17,261 bases of DNA from an uncultured Oscillospiraceae bacterium. Its GTDB lineage: Bacteria > Bacillota_A > Clostridia > Oscillospirales > Oscillospiraceae. The position numbers were made by a program, and so were the translations under genes. The notes below the pieces were generated by a model that did no database searches, was not told where the DNA came from, and worked only from the letters and a program-made list of their open reading frames with translations. The DNA lies in assembly GCA_900757695.1 (NCBI GenBank), contig CAAEOU010000079.1:1-17261 (forward strand), written 5' to 3'. Shown here piece after piece: positions 6,541-13,609 of this stretch. Position 1 is the first letter of the stretch; every line of letters starts with the position of its first letter.

Positions 6541-8286
6541 ATGGATACTGTGAAATTGAAAATCAACGGCATGGAAGTGGAAGCCCCTGCCGGCTCCACC
6601 ATTATTCAGGCCGCCAATCTTGCAGGGGTGAAGATCCCTTCCCTCTGCTACCTGAAGGACCTGAACGAGATCGGCGCATGCCGCATCTGTATGGTTGAGG
6701 TAAAGGGCGCAAAGGGCCTGGTGGCCTCCTGTGTGTACCCGGTCAATGAGGGCATGGAGGTGTTCACCAACACCGAAAAGGTCCGCAAGGCCAGAAAGAT
6801 GACTCTGGAGCTGATTCTCTCCAACCACCGGATGGAGTGCCTGACCTGCCGGAGAAGCGGCACCTGCGAGCTGCAGGAGCTGGCCCATGAGTTCGGCATC
6901 GAGCAGGTACGGTTCCAGACCCCCAATATGAAGCCTCAGATTGAGGATTCTGCCATTCATCTGGTGCGGGATAACTCCAAGTGTGTACTGTGCCGCCGCT
7001 GTGTGGCTGCATGTCAGAATCAGGGCGTTGGCGTAATCGGTTGCAATGAACGAGGATTTGTTACGGAGATCGGCAGCCCCTTTGGCCGTGATCTGGTGGA
7101 GACTGCCTGTATTTCCTGCGGACAGTGCATTGTGAACTGTCCCACCGGTGCGCTGACCGAACGGGATGACACCGATAAGGTTTGGGCCGCACTGGGCGAT
7201 CCTGAGAAGCATGTGGTGGTGGCCACGGCGCCCTCCGTCCGGGCCGGTCTGGGCGAGTGCTTCGGCATGCCCATCGGCACCAATGTCGAGGGAAAGATGG
7301 CAGCTGCTCTGCGCCGTCTGGGCTTTGATCAGGTCTTTGACGTGGATACCGCTGCGGACTTCACCATCATCGAAGAAGGCACCGAGCTGCTCAACCGCAT
7401 CAAGGAAGGCGGCAAGCTGCCGTTGATCACCTCCTGCTCTCCCGGCTGGGTTCGGTATGCGGAGCAGTATCACCCGGATTTCCTGCCTAATATCTCCTCC
7501 TGTAAATCTCCTCAGGGGATGTTTGGCAGCCTGATGAAGACCTACTATGCGGAGAAGATGGGGATTGACCCCAAGGATCTGTTTGTGGTCTCTGTCATGC
7601 CCTGCACCGCAAAGAAGTATGAGATCCAGCGGCCCGATATGGAAGCGGTTCCCGGCTGCAAGGATATTGACGTTTCCATCACCACCCGGGAGCTGGGTGA
7701 CATGATCAAGCGGGCCGGCATCGACTTTACGGCACTGCCTGACGAAAAGTTTGATCCGATCTTTGGCATCGCCTCCGGTGCGGCAGACATCTTCGGCGTC
7801 ACCGGCGGCGTAATGGAGGCTGCGCTCCGCACGGTTTCCTCCATCCTCATGGGTGACGAAAACGCTCCGCTGGAATTCCACGATGTCCGTGGCATGGAGG
7901 CTGTGAAGGAAGCGACCTATGAGCTGCCCGGTAAGACGGTGCGCGTTGCCGTTGTTTCCGGCACCAAGAATGCGGGTCAGCTGCTGGACGCCATTCGGAA
8001 GGGCGAGAAGGAGTATGACTTTGTGGAGGTCATGTGCTGCCCCGGCGGCTGTATCAACGGCGGCGGACAGCCCTATGTTCCTGCAAGCGTAAAGAACTTT
8101 GTGGACTACCGGAGCCTTCGTGCCAAGGCCCTCTATGATGAGGACAAGGGAAAGCAGCTGCGGAAGAGCCATCACAACCCCATTGTGCAGGAGGTCTATG
8201 CAAACTATCTGGGCGCATGGGGCGGCGAAAAGGCCCACCATATTCTCCATACCAAGTATTACGCACAGCCCAAGTATCGTATTTAA
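6541..8286 (+). CDS. hndD: [FeFe] hydrogenase catalytic subunit, HndD/HydA (M3/group A) type
   Basis: This 581-residue cytosolic enzyme makes or uses H2. A GGAGG (6527-6531) precedes the ATG, 14 bases after the hndC stop. Domains: N-terminal [2Fe-2S] (Cys36, 47, 50, 64); His-Cys [4Fe-4S] (His96, Cys100, 103, 109); two ferredoxin-like [4Fe-4S] motifs (Cys148/151/154/158 and Cys190/193/196/200); then the H-cluster domain with L1 TSCSPGW (297-303), L2 MPCTAKKYE (353-361) and L3 EVMCCPGGCINGGGQP (496-511). Numbering runs almost in register with clostridial CpI. Cys299, Glu279, Glu282, Arg286, Ser319 and Lys358 sit at the proton-path or active-site positions I recall. L1 has Ser at 300 where CpI has Cys. 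The C-terminal small-subunit-like region (about 525-574) is present. The maturases HydE, HydF and HydG are not in the window. Confidence 0.95.
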   Translation: MDTVKLKINGMEVEAPAGSTIIQAANLAGVKIPSLCYLKDLNEIGACRICMVEVKGAKGLVASCVYPVNEGMEVFTNTEKVRKARKMTLELILSNHRMECLTCRRSGTCELQELAHEFGIEQVRFQTPNMKPQIEDSAIHLVRDNSKCVLCRRCVAACQNQGVGVIGCNERGFVTEIGSPFGRDLVETACISCGQCIVNCPTGALTERDDTDKVWAALGDPEKHVVVATAPSVRAGLGECFGMPIGTNVEGKMAAALRRLGFDQVFDVDTAADFTIIEEGTELLNRIKEGGKLPLITSCSPGWVRYAEQYHPDFLPNISSCKSPQGMFGSLMKTYYAEKMGIDPKDLFVVSVMPCTAKKYEIQRPDMEAVPGCKDIDVSITTRELGDMIKRAGIDFTALPDEKFDPIFGIASGAADIFGVTGGVMEAALRTVSSILMGDENAPLEFHDVRGMEAVKEATYELPGKTVRVAVVSGTKNAGQLLDAIRKGEKEYDFVEVMCCPGGCINGGGQPYVPASVKNFVDYRSLRAKALYDEDKGKQLRKSHHNPIVQEVYANYLGAWGGEKAHHILHTKYYAQPKYRI

Positions 8287-8297
8287 ATCAACGTTGT

Positions 8298-8328
8298 ACA
8301 GCCCCGGCCTGCTGGCCGGGGCTGTTTT
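8298..8328 (+). terminator. Rho-independent terminator of the hydrogenase operon
   Basis: A perfect 12-bp stem (8298-8309 with 8314-8325) and a TGCT loop begin 11 bases after the hndD stop codon. A short T tract follows (TTTT, 8325-8328). Confidence 0.92.
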
Positions 8329-8344
8329 GCTGCACATTGCCAAG

Positions 8345-8373
8345 TTGTAAAATGTCAAAAAAGAAAGTATAAT
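8345..8373 (+). promoter_or_regulatory. Sigma-A promoter of the SGNH-hydrolase gene
   Basis: TTGTAA (8345-8350) and a perfect TATAAT (8368-8373) are separated by 17 bp. They lie between the operon terminator and the ATG at 8422, giving a leader of about 40 nt with GGAGGT at 8411-8416. Confidence 0.8.
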
Positions 8374-8421
8374 ATCGTCTCAAGGGGGCGGAGAACCGCT
8401 GCATTCGACGGGAGGTCATAC

Positions 8422-9717
8422 ATGAAAAGCAGAAAAGCACCAGCGTTATTATTGCTGCTGGTGACGTTGATCAATTGTTTTTTACTGCCCTCTGCGGCGG
8501 TAGATGGCGGGAAATGGGTAGACAGTCTACAGGAAAAAACGCTCCTGATATTGGGCGACAGCTACTGTGCGGGCTACGGCCTTGCCCGCCGGGAAGATGC
8601 GTGGCCCTATGAAATGGCCAGCCGGTGGAACATGAAATATGTGGATCACGCCATCAGCGGCTCCACCTTTGCTGCCGGGCCACAGAGCAGTGCGCCGATG
8701 GTGGAGCGTGTCCGGGAAATTGCAGCGGATCCGGTGGATATTATTGTAGTGCAGGGCAGCTCCAACGACTGGTCGCACAATATCCCGGTGGGGGAGCTTG
8801 ACTCCAGAGACCCGGAGACGGCCATGGGTGCCTTAAATGTGATTCTGGACACGCTGGCGGAGGCCCACCCGGAGGCGAAGCTCCTGTGCTTTACTCCATG
8901 GATCTCCAACGGAACAGAGAATGATCTGGGGCTGGAGACTACAGCCTATCATGATGCCATGCTGGCCCTCTGTGAAAGCCGGAACATTCCCTGCTATGAT
9001 GCCGCAGATACGGAGAACAACGGCATTGAGATGGATCAGCCGGCATTCCGAAGCGAATACTGCCTGACGCCCACAGACCGCTGGCATATGAATCCCAAGG
9101 GGCAGGCCATGTTTGCGCCGATTTTTGCCCGGTGGCTTCAGGAGACGCTGTATGGCCCCTATGAGGCAGCGGACCGGTTTACAGACCTGATCCCGGCGGA
9201 TGATGTACTTCGGCAGGCGGTGGGCCTGCTGACGGAGCAGGGGATCATGAATGGAATATCGGAGCGGCTGTTTGCACCGGCCAGAGCGGCCACCAGAGAG
9301 ACGCTTGCCGTGACCTTGTATCGAATGGCTGGAAGCCCGGAGTCGGGGCGGCTGGAATTTTCGGATGTAATGCCGGATCAGGGCAGTTACCCGGCCATAT
9401 GCTGGGCAGTGTCACAGGGGCTGATGGAGGGAGAAGGACAGTTCTTTCCGGCAAGAAGCCTGACCCGGCAGGAGCTGGCGGCGGTAATCTACCGATATGA
9501 TACGCAAATTGCCGGAGAAGAGATCACGGCCCTTTCCGGACTGGGGCATTACCCGGATCGGGATCAGCTGGCGGACAGCGCAGCAGCGGCATTTTCCTGG
9601 GCGCTTCAGGAGCAGCTGCTGTTGCCGGAAAACGGTTTGCTGCGGCCGCAGTCTGCTGTTTCCCGGGGCCAACTGGCCCAGGTCCTGGCGACACTGTGGA
9701 ATCGTACAAAAAACTGA
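8422..9717 (+). CDS. Secreted SGNH/GDSL-type hydrolase with C-terminal SLH repeats
   Basis: The 431-residue protein follows GGAGGT. It starts with a signal peptide (MKSRKAPALLLLLVTLINCF, likely cleaved near SAA, about 24-26). An SGNH-hydrolase domain spans about 38-245: block I LILGDSYCAGYG (42-53, nucleophile Ser47), a block II glycine at SGS (79-81), block III QGSSND (111-116, Asn115), and block V DRWHMNPKG (219-227, Asp219 and His222). Three degenerate SLH-like repeats follow at about 252-305, 311-361 and 369-426. SLH repeats usually hold proteins to secondary cell-wall polymers, so it probably acts on the cell surface. Family members remove acyl or acetyl groups from polysaccharides, peptidoglycan or lipids; the substrate here is unknown. 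It stands alone between a terminator and the next promoter. Confidence 0.88.
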   Translation: MKSRKAPALLLLLVTLINCFLLPSAAVDGGKWVDSLQEKTLLILGDSYCAGYGLARREDAWPYEMASRWNMKYVDHAISGSTFAAGPQSSAPMVERVREIAADPVDIIVVQGSSNDWSHNIPVGELDSRDPETAMGALNVILDTLAEAHPEAKLLCFTPWISNGTENDLGLETTAYHDAMLALCESRNIPCYDAADTENNGIEMDQPAFRSEYCLTPTDRWHMNPKGQAMFAPIFARWLQETLYGPYEAADRFTDLIPADDVLRQAVGLLTEQGIMNGISERLFAPARAATRETLAVTLYRMAGSPESGRLEFSDVMPDQGSYPAICWAVSQGLMEGEGQFFPARSLTRQELAAVIYRYDTQIAGEEITALSGLGHYPDRDQLADSAAAAFSWALQEQLLLPENGLLRPQSAVSRGQLAQVLATLWNRTKN

Positions 9718-9751
9718 GGAAAAACTCCTGATGCTTTACTACATAAATGCG

Positions 9752-9780
9752 TTGCATCAATGAATAGGATGTGCTATAAT
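9752..9780 (+). promoter_or_regulatory. Sigma-A promoter of the DAHP synthase gene
   Basis: TTGCAT (9752-9757) and a perfect TATAAT (9775-9780) are 17 bp apart, and TGC directly before the -10 makes an extended -10. The start codon at 9816 lies 35 bp downstream of the -10. Confidence 0.82.
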
Positions 9781-9815
9781 CATCCCAAGATCGAAACAGA
9801 AAGGCATGAATACCC

Positions 9816-10856
9816 ATGGATACCCTGAAAAATATGAAATTCCTGCGGAAGCTCCCCACACCGGAGGAGATCCAGCAGTCCATCCCCCTGTCCAAAGAAG
9901 GCGCAGCCGCCAAGGTGCGCCGGGATCAGGAAATTGCAGACATTTTTTCCGGCAAAGATGACCGGCTGCTGCTGATCATCGGTCCCTGCTCGGCAGACCG
10001 GGAGGATGCCGTGATCGATTATATTACCAGACTGATCCCTGTACAGGAAAAGGTCAAGGATAAGATCCTGATGATCCCCAGAATCTATACCAATAAGCCC
10101 CGTACCACCGGCGATGGCTACAAGGGCATTGCCTCACAGCCGGATCCCACGGAGCGGCCGGATATGGTCAAGGGACTGATCTCCATGCGCCATATGCACG
10201 TGCGTGCAGTGAATGAAACGGGCTTTACCTGCGCCGATGAGATGCTGTACCCCGGCAATGACGGCTATCTGGCGGATGTGCTGAGTTATGTAGCAGTGGG
10301 CGCCAGGTCTGTGGAAAATCAGCAGCACCGTCTGGTGGCCAGCGGCCTTGCGGTGCCGGTAGGCATGAAAAACCCCACCTCCGGCGACCTCAGCGTTATG
10401 CTCAACTCGATCACCGCAGCCCAGCATCCCCATATTCTCTCCTATTGCAGCTGGGAGGTGGAGACCATGGGCAATCCGCTGGCCCATGCAATTCTCAGAG
10501 GCTATGTGGACAATACAGGCCGTACCCGGCCCAACTACCACTACGAAGACCTGATGGGGCTTTATGAGCAGTATCAGGCCAAGAATCTTCAGAATATGGC
10601 GGTGATCGTGGACACCAACCATGCCAACTCCGGAAAGCAGTACCTGCAGCAGCCCCGCATTGTCAGCGAGGTCATGCATGCCCGCCGTCATTCCAGCGAG
10701 ATCTGCGGTATGATCAAGGGCTTTATGATCGAGAGCTATTTGGAGGATGGAAGTCAGAAGGTTGGCGAAGGGATCTACGGAAAATCCATTACGGATCCCT
10801 GCCTGGGCTGGGAGAAGACCGAACGGATGATTCTGGAATTGGCAGACCAGCTTTGA
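9816..10856 (+). CDS. 3-deoxy-7-phosphoheptulonate synthase (class I, AroF/G/H type)
   Basis: This 346-residue cytosolic enzyme joins phosphoenolpyruvate and erythrose-4-phosphate, the first step of the shikimate pathway. Its length fits class I-alpha DAHP synthases (E. coli AroG is 350 residues). Motifs in order: IGPCSA (55-60, metal-binding Cys58), IYTNKPRTT (90-98), GARSVENQQHR (162-172), GMKNPTSGD (183-191), DTNHANSGKQY (266-276, His269), FMIESYLEDG (303-312, Glu306) and SITDPCLGW (324-332, Asp327). All metal and substrate residues appear intact. The ATG at 9816 has only a weak AAGG (9801-9804) upstream. An out-of-frame ATG at 9806 is too close to it to be the start. No aro neighbours or trp/T-box leader are visible. 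I leave the symbol blank because the feedback specificity is unknown. Confidence 0.94.
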   Translation: MDTLKNMKFLRKLPTPEEIQQSIPLSKEGAAAKVRRDQEIADIFSGKDDRLLLIIGPCSADREDAVIDYITRLIPVQEKVKDKILMIPRIYTNKPRTTGDGYKGIASQPDPTERPDMVKGLISMRHMHVRAVNETGFTCADEMLYPGNDGYLADVLSYVAVGARSVENQQHRLVASGLAVPVGMKNPTSGDLSVMLNSITAAQHPHILSYCSWEVETMGNPLAHAILRGYVDNTGRTRPNYHYEDLMGLYEQYQAKNLQNMAVIVDTNHANSGKQYLQQPRIVSEVMHARRHSSEICGMIKGFMIESYLEDGSQKVGEGIYGKSITDPCLGWEKTERMILELADQL

Positions 10857-10865
10857 GAATACAAG

Positions 10866-10899
10866 TACAGCCGTCGGCATAAGTCGACGGCTGTATTTT
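10866..10899. terminator. Hairpin terminator between DAHP synthase and the convergent ABC gene
   Basis: A perfect 11-bp stem (10866-10876 with 10885-10895) and an 8-base loop are followed by TTTT on the + strand. The minus-strand ABC gene ends at 10898, so the same hairpin would lie at its 3' end too. The minus strand lacks a strong T tail, so the hairpin is firm for + and possible for minus. Confidence 0.85.
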
Positions 10900-11485
10900 A
10901 TTCGGAAGACAGAACCTGCAGCGGGGGCCCATCCAGATGGAGCACTGCGGCACCCAGTGCCCGTGCTTCCTCCAAATGGTGGGTGGCGATGACAACGGGC
11001 TTTTCTGCGGCGGCTTCCAGAATGGCGGGGTATAGCAGGGACTTGGTATCGCTGTCAAGACCCTGAAAGGGCTCGTCCAGAAGCAGCAGCTGGCTGGGAG
11101 CGGCCAGTGCCCGCACAATGGCCACCCGGCGGCGCATTCCGCCGCTGAGAGACCCGGGGCGGGCATGATATTCCTGCTCCAGACCGCACAGCTGGAGCCA
11201 TCGGCGGGCCTCCGCCTGAGATATGCCGGAAGCTGCGGTGAGATTGGCCTCTACGCTGAGCCATGGGATCAGACGATCCTCCTGAAATACCATACGGCCA
11301 TCGAGCATATGGGTGATGCTGCCGCTGCTCAGCGGAGTAAGACCGGCCAGCACCCGCAGCAGCGAGGTTTTGCCGCAGCCGGAAGGGCCGCTGAGACAGA
11401 GGACACCCTGGGACGGAAGAGACAGAGAAAAATCCTGTAGAATGATCTTATCTCCCAACTGTAGATTTCCGTGCAGCAGCTCCAT
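10898..11485 (-). CDS. Lone ABC transporter ATP-binding protein, SsuB/TauB-like
   Basis: The start is placed at 11485 (MELLHGNLQL), since AGGAGGG (minus strand, 11492-11498) is spaced six bases upstream; a longer reading frame to 11578 lacks a ribosome site. The 195-residue protein has Walker A GPSGCGKTS (33-41), a Q-loop MVFQEDRLIPW (65-75), ABC signature LSGGM (113-117) plus RRRVAIVRAL, Walker B LLLLDEPF (133-140) and the switch histidine THH (168-170). The FQEDRLIPW segment is typical of the nitrate/sulfonate/taurine importer subfamily. It is short for a complete importer ATPase (usually about 240-260), ending soon after the D-loop/H-loop region. No permease or binding protein lies next to it here, so its partner must be encoded elsewhere or it is a remnant. 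Confidence 0.88.
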   Translation of the reverse strand: MELLHGNLQLGDKIILQDFSLSLPSQGVLCLSGPSGCGKTSLLRVLAGLTPLSSGSITHMLDGRMVFQEDRLIPWLSVEANLTAASGISQAEARRWLQLCGLEQEYHARPGSLSGGMRRRVAIVRALAAPSQLLLLDEPFQGLDSDTKSLLYPAILEAAAEKPVVIATHHLEEARALGAAVLHLDGPPLQVLSSE

Positions 11486-11512
11486 GATATGCCCTCCTGA
11501 TTCCTTTTGTTT

Positions 11513-11541
11513 AGCATACACGGCGAGGGAAAGAAAGTCAA
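11513..11541 (-). promoter_or_regulatory. Sigma-A promoter of the ABC ATPase gene (minus strand)
   Basis: Read on the minus strand, TTGACT (11541-11536) and TATGCT (11518-11513) are 17 bp apart, 27 bases upstream of the ABC start. It is divergent from the kinase-like gene's promoter at 11562-11590. Confidence 0.7.
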
Positions 11542-11561
11542 TATTTCGACCCGGCAAAAAC

Positions 11562-11590
11562 TTGCATGTTGTGAACACTGGCGCTATAAT
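11562..11590 (+). promoter_or_regulatory. Sigma-A promoter of the cytidylate-kinase-like gene
   Basis: TTGCAT (11562-11567) and TATAAT (11585-11590) are 17 bp apart, with the start codon at 11623. The hexamers and spacing are the same as in the DAHP synthase promoter. Confidence 0.82.
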
Positions 11591-11622
11591 GAAAGTATCT
11601 CAGAGGGAAAGGCTGTGATTGT

Positions 11623-12282
11623 ATGAAACAATATCCCATGATCACCATTAGCCGTCAATATGGTACCGACGGCCATCAGATTGCGAAGCTGCTGGCAGAG
11701 AAGCTGGGGCTGCCCTTCTATGATAAGGATCTAATTACCATCGCATCCAAAGAGACACGCTTTGATGAAAAGGCATTTGAAGCGGCGGAGCAGACTGCCA
11801 CAACAGCACTGGGCTATGTGCTCAGTAACCGCAGCAACCGCAGCATTTACGGTATGCCCCTCAACGATCAGCTGTTTATGGTGCAGTCCGGCGTGATCCG
11901 CACCATTGCGGATAGGGGCCCTGCGGTCATTGTGGGCCGCTGCGCCGACTATGTGCTCTCCGGCTATAAGACCACCATTGACATTTTCCTTCAGGCAAGC
12001 AAAGAAGCGAGAAAGAATACCGTAGTGGAGCGGGAGCATATTTCGCCGAAAGAGGCGGAGAATCAGATCGCACGGATGGACAAGGCACGTGCTACATACT
12101 ATAACTACTATACAGACCGCAAGTGGAGTGACCTCAAGAATTATGATATTGCCTTGAACGTCAGCCATTTAACGCCGGAGGAGGCAGCGGGACTGCTTGC
12201 CACCTTTATTAATCAGGTGGTGGAAAAGACGGGCCTTGTGGAAGAAGAGGCTCAGGAAGAAAAAACTGCAAAGAAATCATGA
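11623..12282 (+). CDS. Cytidylate-kinase-like family protein
   Basis: The 219-residue protein starts at an ATG preceded by GGGAAAGG. It fits the cytidylate-kinase-like family (PF13189). ITISRQYGTDGHQIAKLLAEKLGLPFYDKDLI is split as the P-loop-like segment 8-29 and the following helix/strand. IVGRCADYVL (103-112) and a lid-type segment with RMDKARATYYNYYTDRKW (151-168) are also family hallmarks. The loop reads GTDGHQ where the family usually has GSGGRE, and there is no GKS/T lysine. It resembles Cmk but is a distinct family whose substrate is not known to me. The C-terminal tail (205-219) is acidic then lysine-rich and probably disordered. It is a monocistronic unit with its own promoter and terminator. 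I do not call it cmk. Confidence 0.88.
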   Translation: MKQYPMITISRQYGTDGHQIAKLLAEKLGLPFYDKDLITIASKETRFDEKAFEAAEQTATTALGYVLSNRSNRSIYGMPLNDQLFMVQSGVIRTIADRGPAVIVGRCADYVLSGYKTTIDIFLQASKEARKNTVVEREHISPKEAENQIARMDKARATYYNYYTDRKWSDLKNYDIALNVSHLTPEEAAGLLATFINQVVEKTGLVEEEAQEEKTAKKS

Positions 12283-12300
12283 TCGCTTTATAAACGCCTT

Positions 12301-12331
12301 GGGGCTGCTGCACCATGCAGCGGCCCCTTTT
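12301..12331 (+). terminator. Rho-independent terminator after the cytidylate-kinase-like gene
   Basis: A 12-bp stem with one G·T pair (12301-12312 with 12316-12327), a 3-base loop and a following TTTT tract lie 18 bases past the stop codon. Confidence 0.88.
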
Positions 12332-12400
12332 GCACGCCGATTGATCAGTCAGCGTGATACATAAGGGAATGGGAGCCGGGTAAAATAGAATAAAATTGGT

Positions 12401-12456
12401 TTTTACACGGGTTTTACGAACCGGGGATTTCAGACTTTACATTCTCCATGTATCAT
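12401..12456 (+). promoter_or_regulatory. Candidate Pho box and promoter of the pst operon
   Basis: The 7-mers TTTTACA (12401-12407) and TTTTACG (12412-12418) are separated by four bases, an 11-bp period that matches the direct-repeat geometry of PhoB/PhoP boxes. A third CTTTACA (12435-12441) lies 23 bp past the second. TATCAT (12451-12456) is a candidate -10, with no good -35 (TTTCAG at 12428-12433), as expected for an activated promoter. The pstS start is at 12504. Confidence 0.55.
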
Positions 12457-12503
12457 GAGAAGCGTAACAAGGAAATCCATTATAAAGACAAAAAGGAGTA
12501 ACG

Positions 12504-13496
12504 ATGATTATGAAAAAACTGATTTCTATGCTTGCAGTATCCGCAATGCTGGTTGGCTGTCTGGCCGGGTGCGGAAGCACGAGTAACGATACGGCAGCTG
12601 CGGCAGCCTCTTCCGCAGCTGCCACCGCCGCACCTGCCGCTGAGACTGAGACCGCAACAGAAGCACCTGCTGCTTCTGCTGCTGAGACCGAGGCTCCCTC
12701 TGCGGAGGCCACCGGTTCCAATCTGGACTCTGACATCACGGTGGTGTCCCGTGAGGAAGGCTCCGGCACCCGGGGCGCATTCGTAGAGCTCATGAAGATC
12801 CAGGATGATGATGGTGACCACACCGTAGAGACCGCTGAGATCAGCAACTCCACCTCTGTGGTAACCCAGACTGTGGCAGGCAACACCGCTGCAATCGGCT
12901 ACATCTCCCTGGGCTCTCTCAATGACAGCGTCAAGGCAGTTAAGGTCGACGGCGTAGAGCCCACTGTTGAGAATATCAAGGCCGGTTCCTATGCAGTATC
13001 CCGTCCCTTTGAGATCTGCTATAAGGATGAGAACCTGACCGATCTGGGCAAGGACTTCATCTCCTATATCATGAGCGCTGAGGGTCAGAAGATCGTAGAT
13101 GACGAGGGCTACATTGCTATGGACGAGAGCGCTGAGAGCTACACCGGCTCCGGCATGAGCGGCAACCTGAGCCTCAACGGCTCCACCTCCGTATCCCCTC
13201 TGATGGAAAAGCTGGCTGAAGCATACCGTGCCATCAACCCCGATGTTACCATCGACATTCAGCAGACCGGCTCCGGCGCTGGCATCACCGCCACCGCAGA
13301 CGGCACCTGTGAGATCGGCATGAGCAGCCGTGCACTGAAGGATGAGGAGCTGGCACAGGGGATCACTGAGCAGCAGATCGCACTGGACGGCATTGCTGTG
13401 ATTGTCAACAAGGATAACGGTGTAGAGGGCCTGAGCTCCGAGCAGATTCGCCAGATCTTTGTAGGCGAGGTTACCAACTGGGCCCAGCTGGGCTGA
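12504..13496 (+). CDS. pstS: Phosphate ABC transporter substrate-binding lipoprotein PstS, circularly permuted
   Basis: The 330-residue protein starts at 12504, five bases after AAGGAG (an ATG at 12510 is also possible). It has a lipoprotein signal with two candidate lipoboxes, LVGC (16-19) and LAGC (20-23), then an Ala/Glu/Thr-rich linker (about 24-72). The remaining body is PstS, but with its halves in reverse order. Block 77-213 has SREEGSGTRGAF (82-93), AIGYISLGSLNDSVKAVKVDG (split, 130-150) and SAEGQKIVDDEGYIAM (191-206), which are normally the second half. Block 221-330 has NGSTSVSPLMEKLAEAY (225-241), IQQTGSGAGITATADG (252-267), EIGMSSRAL (270-278) and ALDGIAVIVN (293-302), normally the first half. 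It ends at TNWAQLG, exactly where SDITVVSREEG would follow. Phosphate-binding motifs are all present. It captures phosphate outside the membrane for PstCAB. Confidence 0.92.
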   Translation: MIMKKLISMLAVSAMLVGCLAGCGSTSNDTAAAAASSAAATAAPAAETETATEAPAASAAETEAPSAEATGSNLDSDITVVSREEGSGTRGAFVELMKIQDDDGDHTVETAEISNSTSVVTQTVAGNTAAIGYISLGSLNDSVKAVKVDGVEPTVENIKAGSYAVSRPFEICYKDENLTDLGKDFISYIMSAEGQKIVDDEGYIAMDESAESYTGSGMSGNLSLNGSTSVSPLMEKLAEAYRAINPDVTIDIQQTGSGAGITATADGTCEIGMSSRALKDEELAQGITEQQIALDGIAVIVNKDNGVEGLSSEQIRQIFVGEVTNWAQLG

Positions 13497-13512
13497 ACTG
13501 ACATCCAATGAT

Positions 13513-13563
13513 CCATACCATCCCGCCGCGAAGCTGCTTCGCAGCGGGATGTGTGGTACATGG
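13513..13563 (+). other. Large hairpin between pstS and pstC
   Basis: An 8-bp stem (13519-13526 with 13544-13551) is extended inward by six more pairs (13528-13533 with 13537-13542) around a CTG loop after one C/A mismatch. Outer bases (13513-13518 with 13556-13563) can add pairs. There is no T tract, so it is unlikely to stop transcription efficiently. It may protect the pstS mRNA from 3' decay and let PstS exceed the permease. Confidence 0.75.
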
Positions 13564-13609
13564 AACATTTCAGCTCCAATGCGAAGACTCGGAAAGGAAA
13601 TAATCCGGT

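Noticed and set aside
6523..8358. Long minus-strand open frame (about 610 codons) opposite the hydrogenase gene
   Set aside because: Same explanation; it would also begin beyond the operon terminator with no promoter or Shine-Dalgarno.
11486..11578. Upstream extension of the ABC ATPase (31 extra residues)
   Set aside because: The frame is open but crosses the promoter elements at 11513-11541, and the AGGAGGG site fits the inner start at 11485.
11569..11582. TTGTGAAC near the kinase-like promoter as a second Rex site
   Set aside because: Only one half-site is present; the other half (TTCACAA-like) is missing.
12480..13568. Minus-strand frame opposite pstS (about 360 codons)
   Set aside because: Opposite a clear lipoprotein gene; no domain and no start signals.
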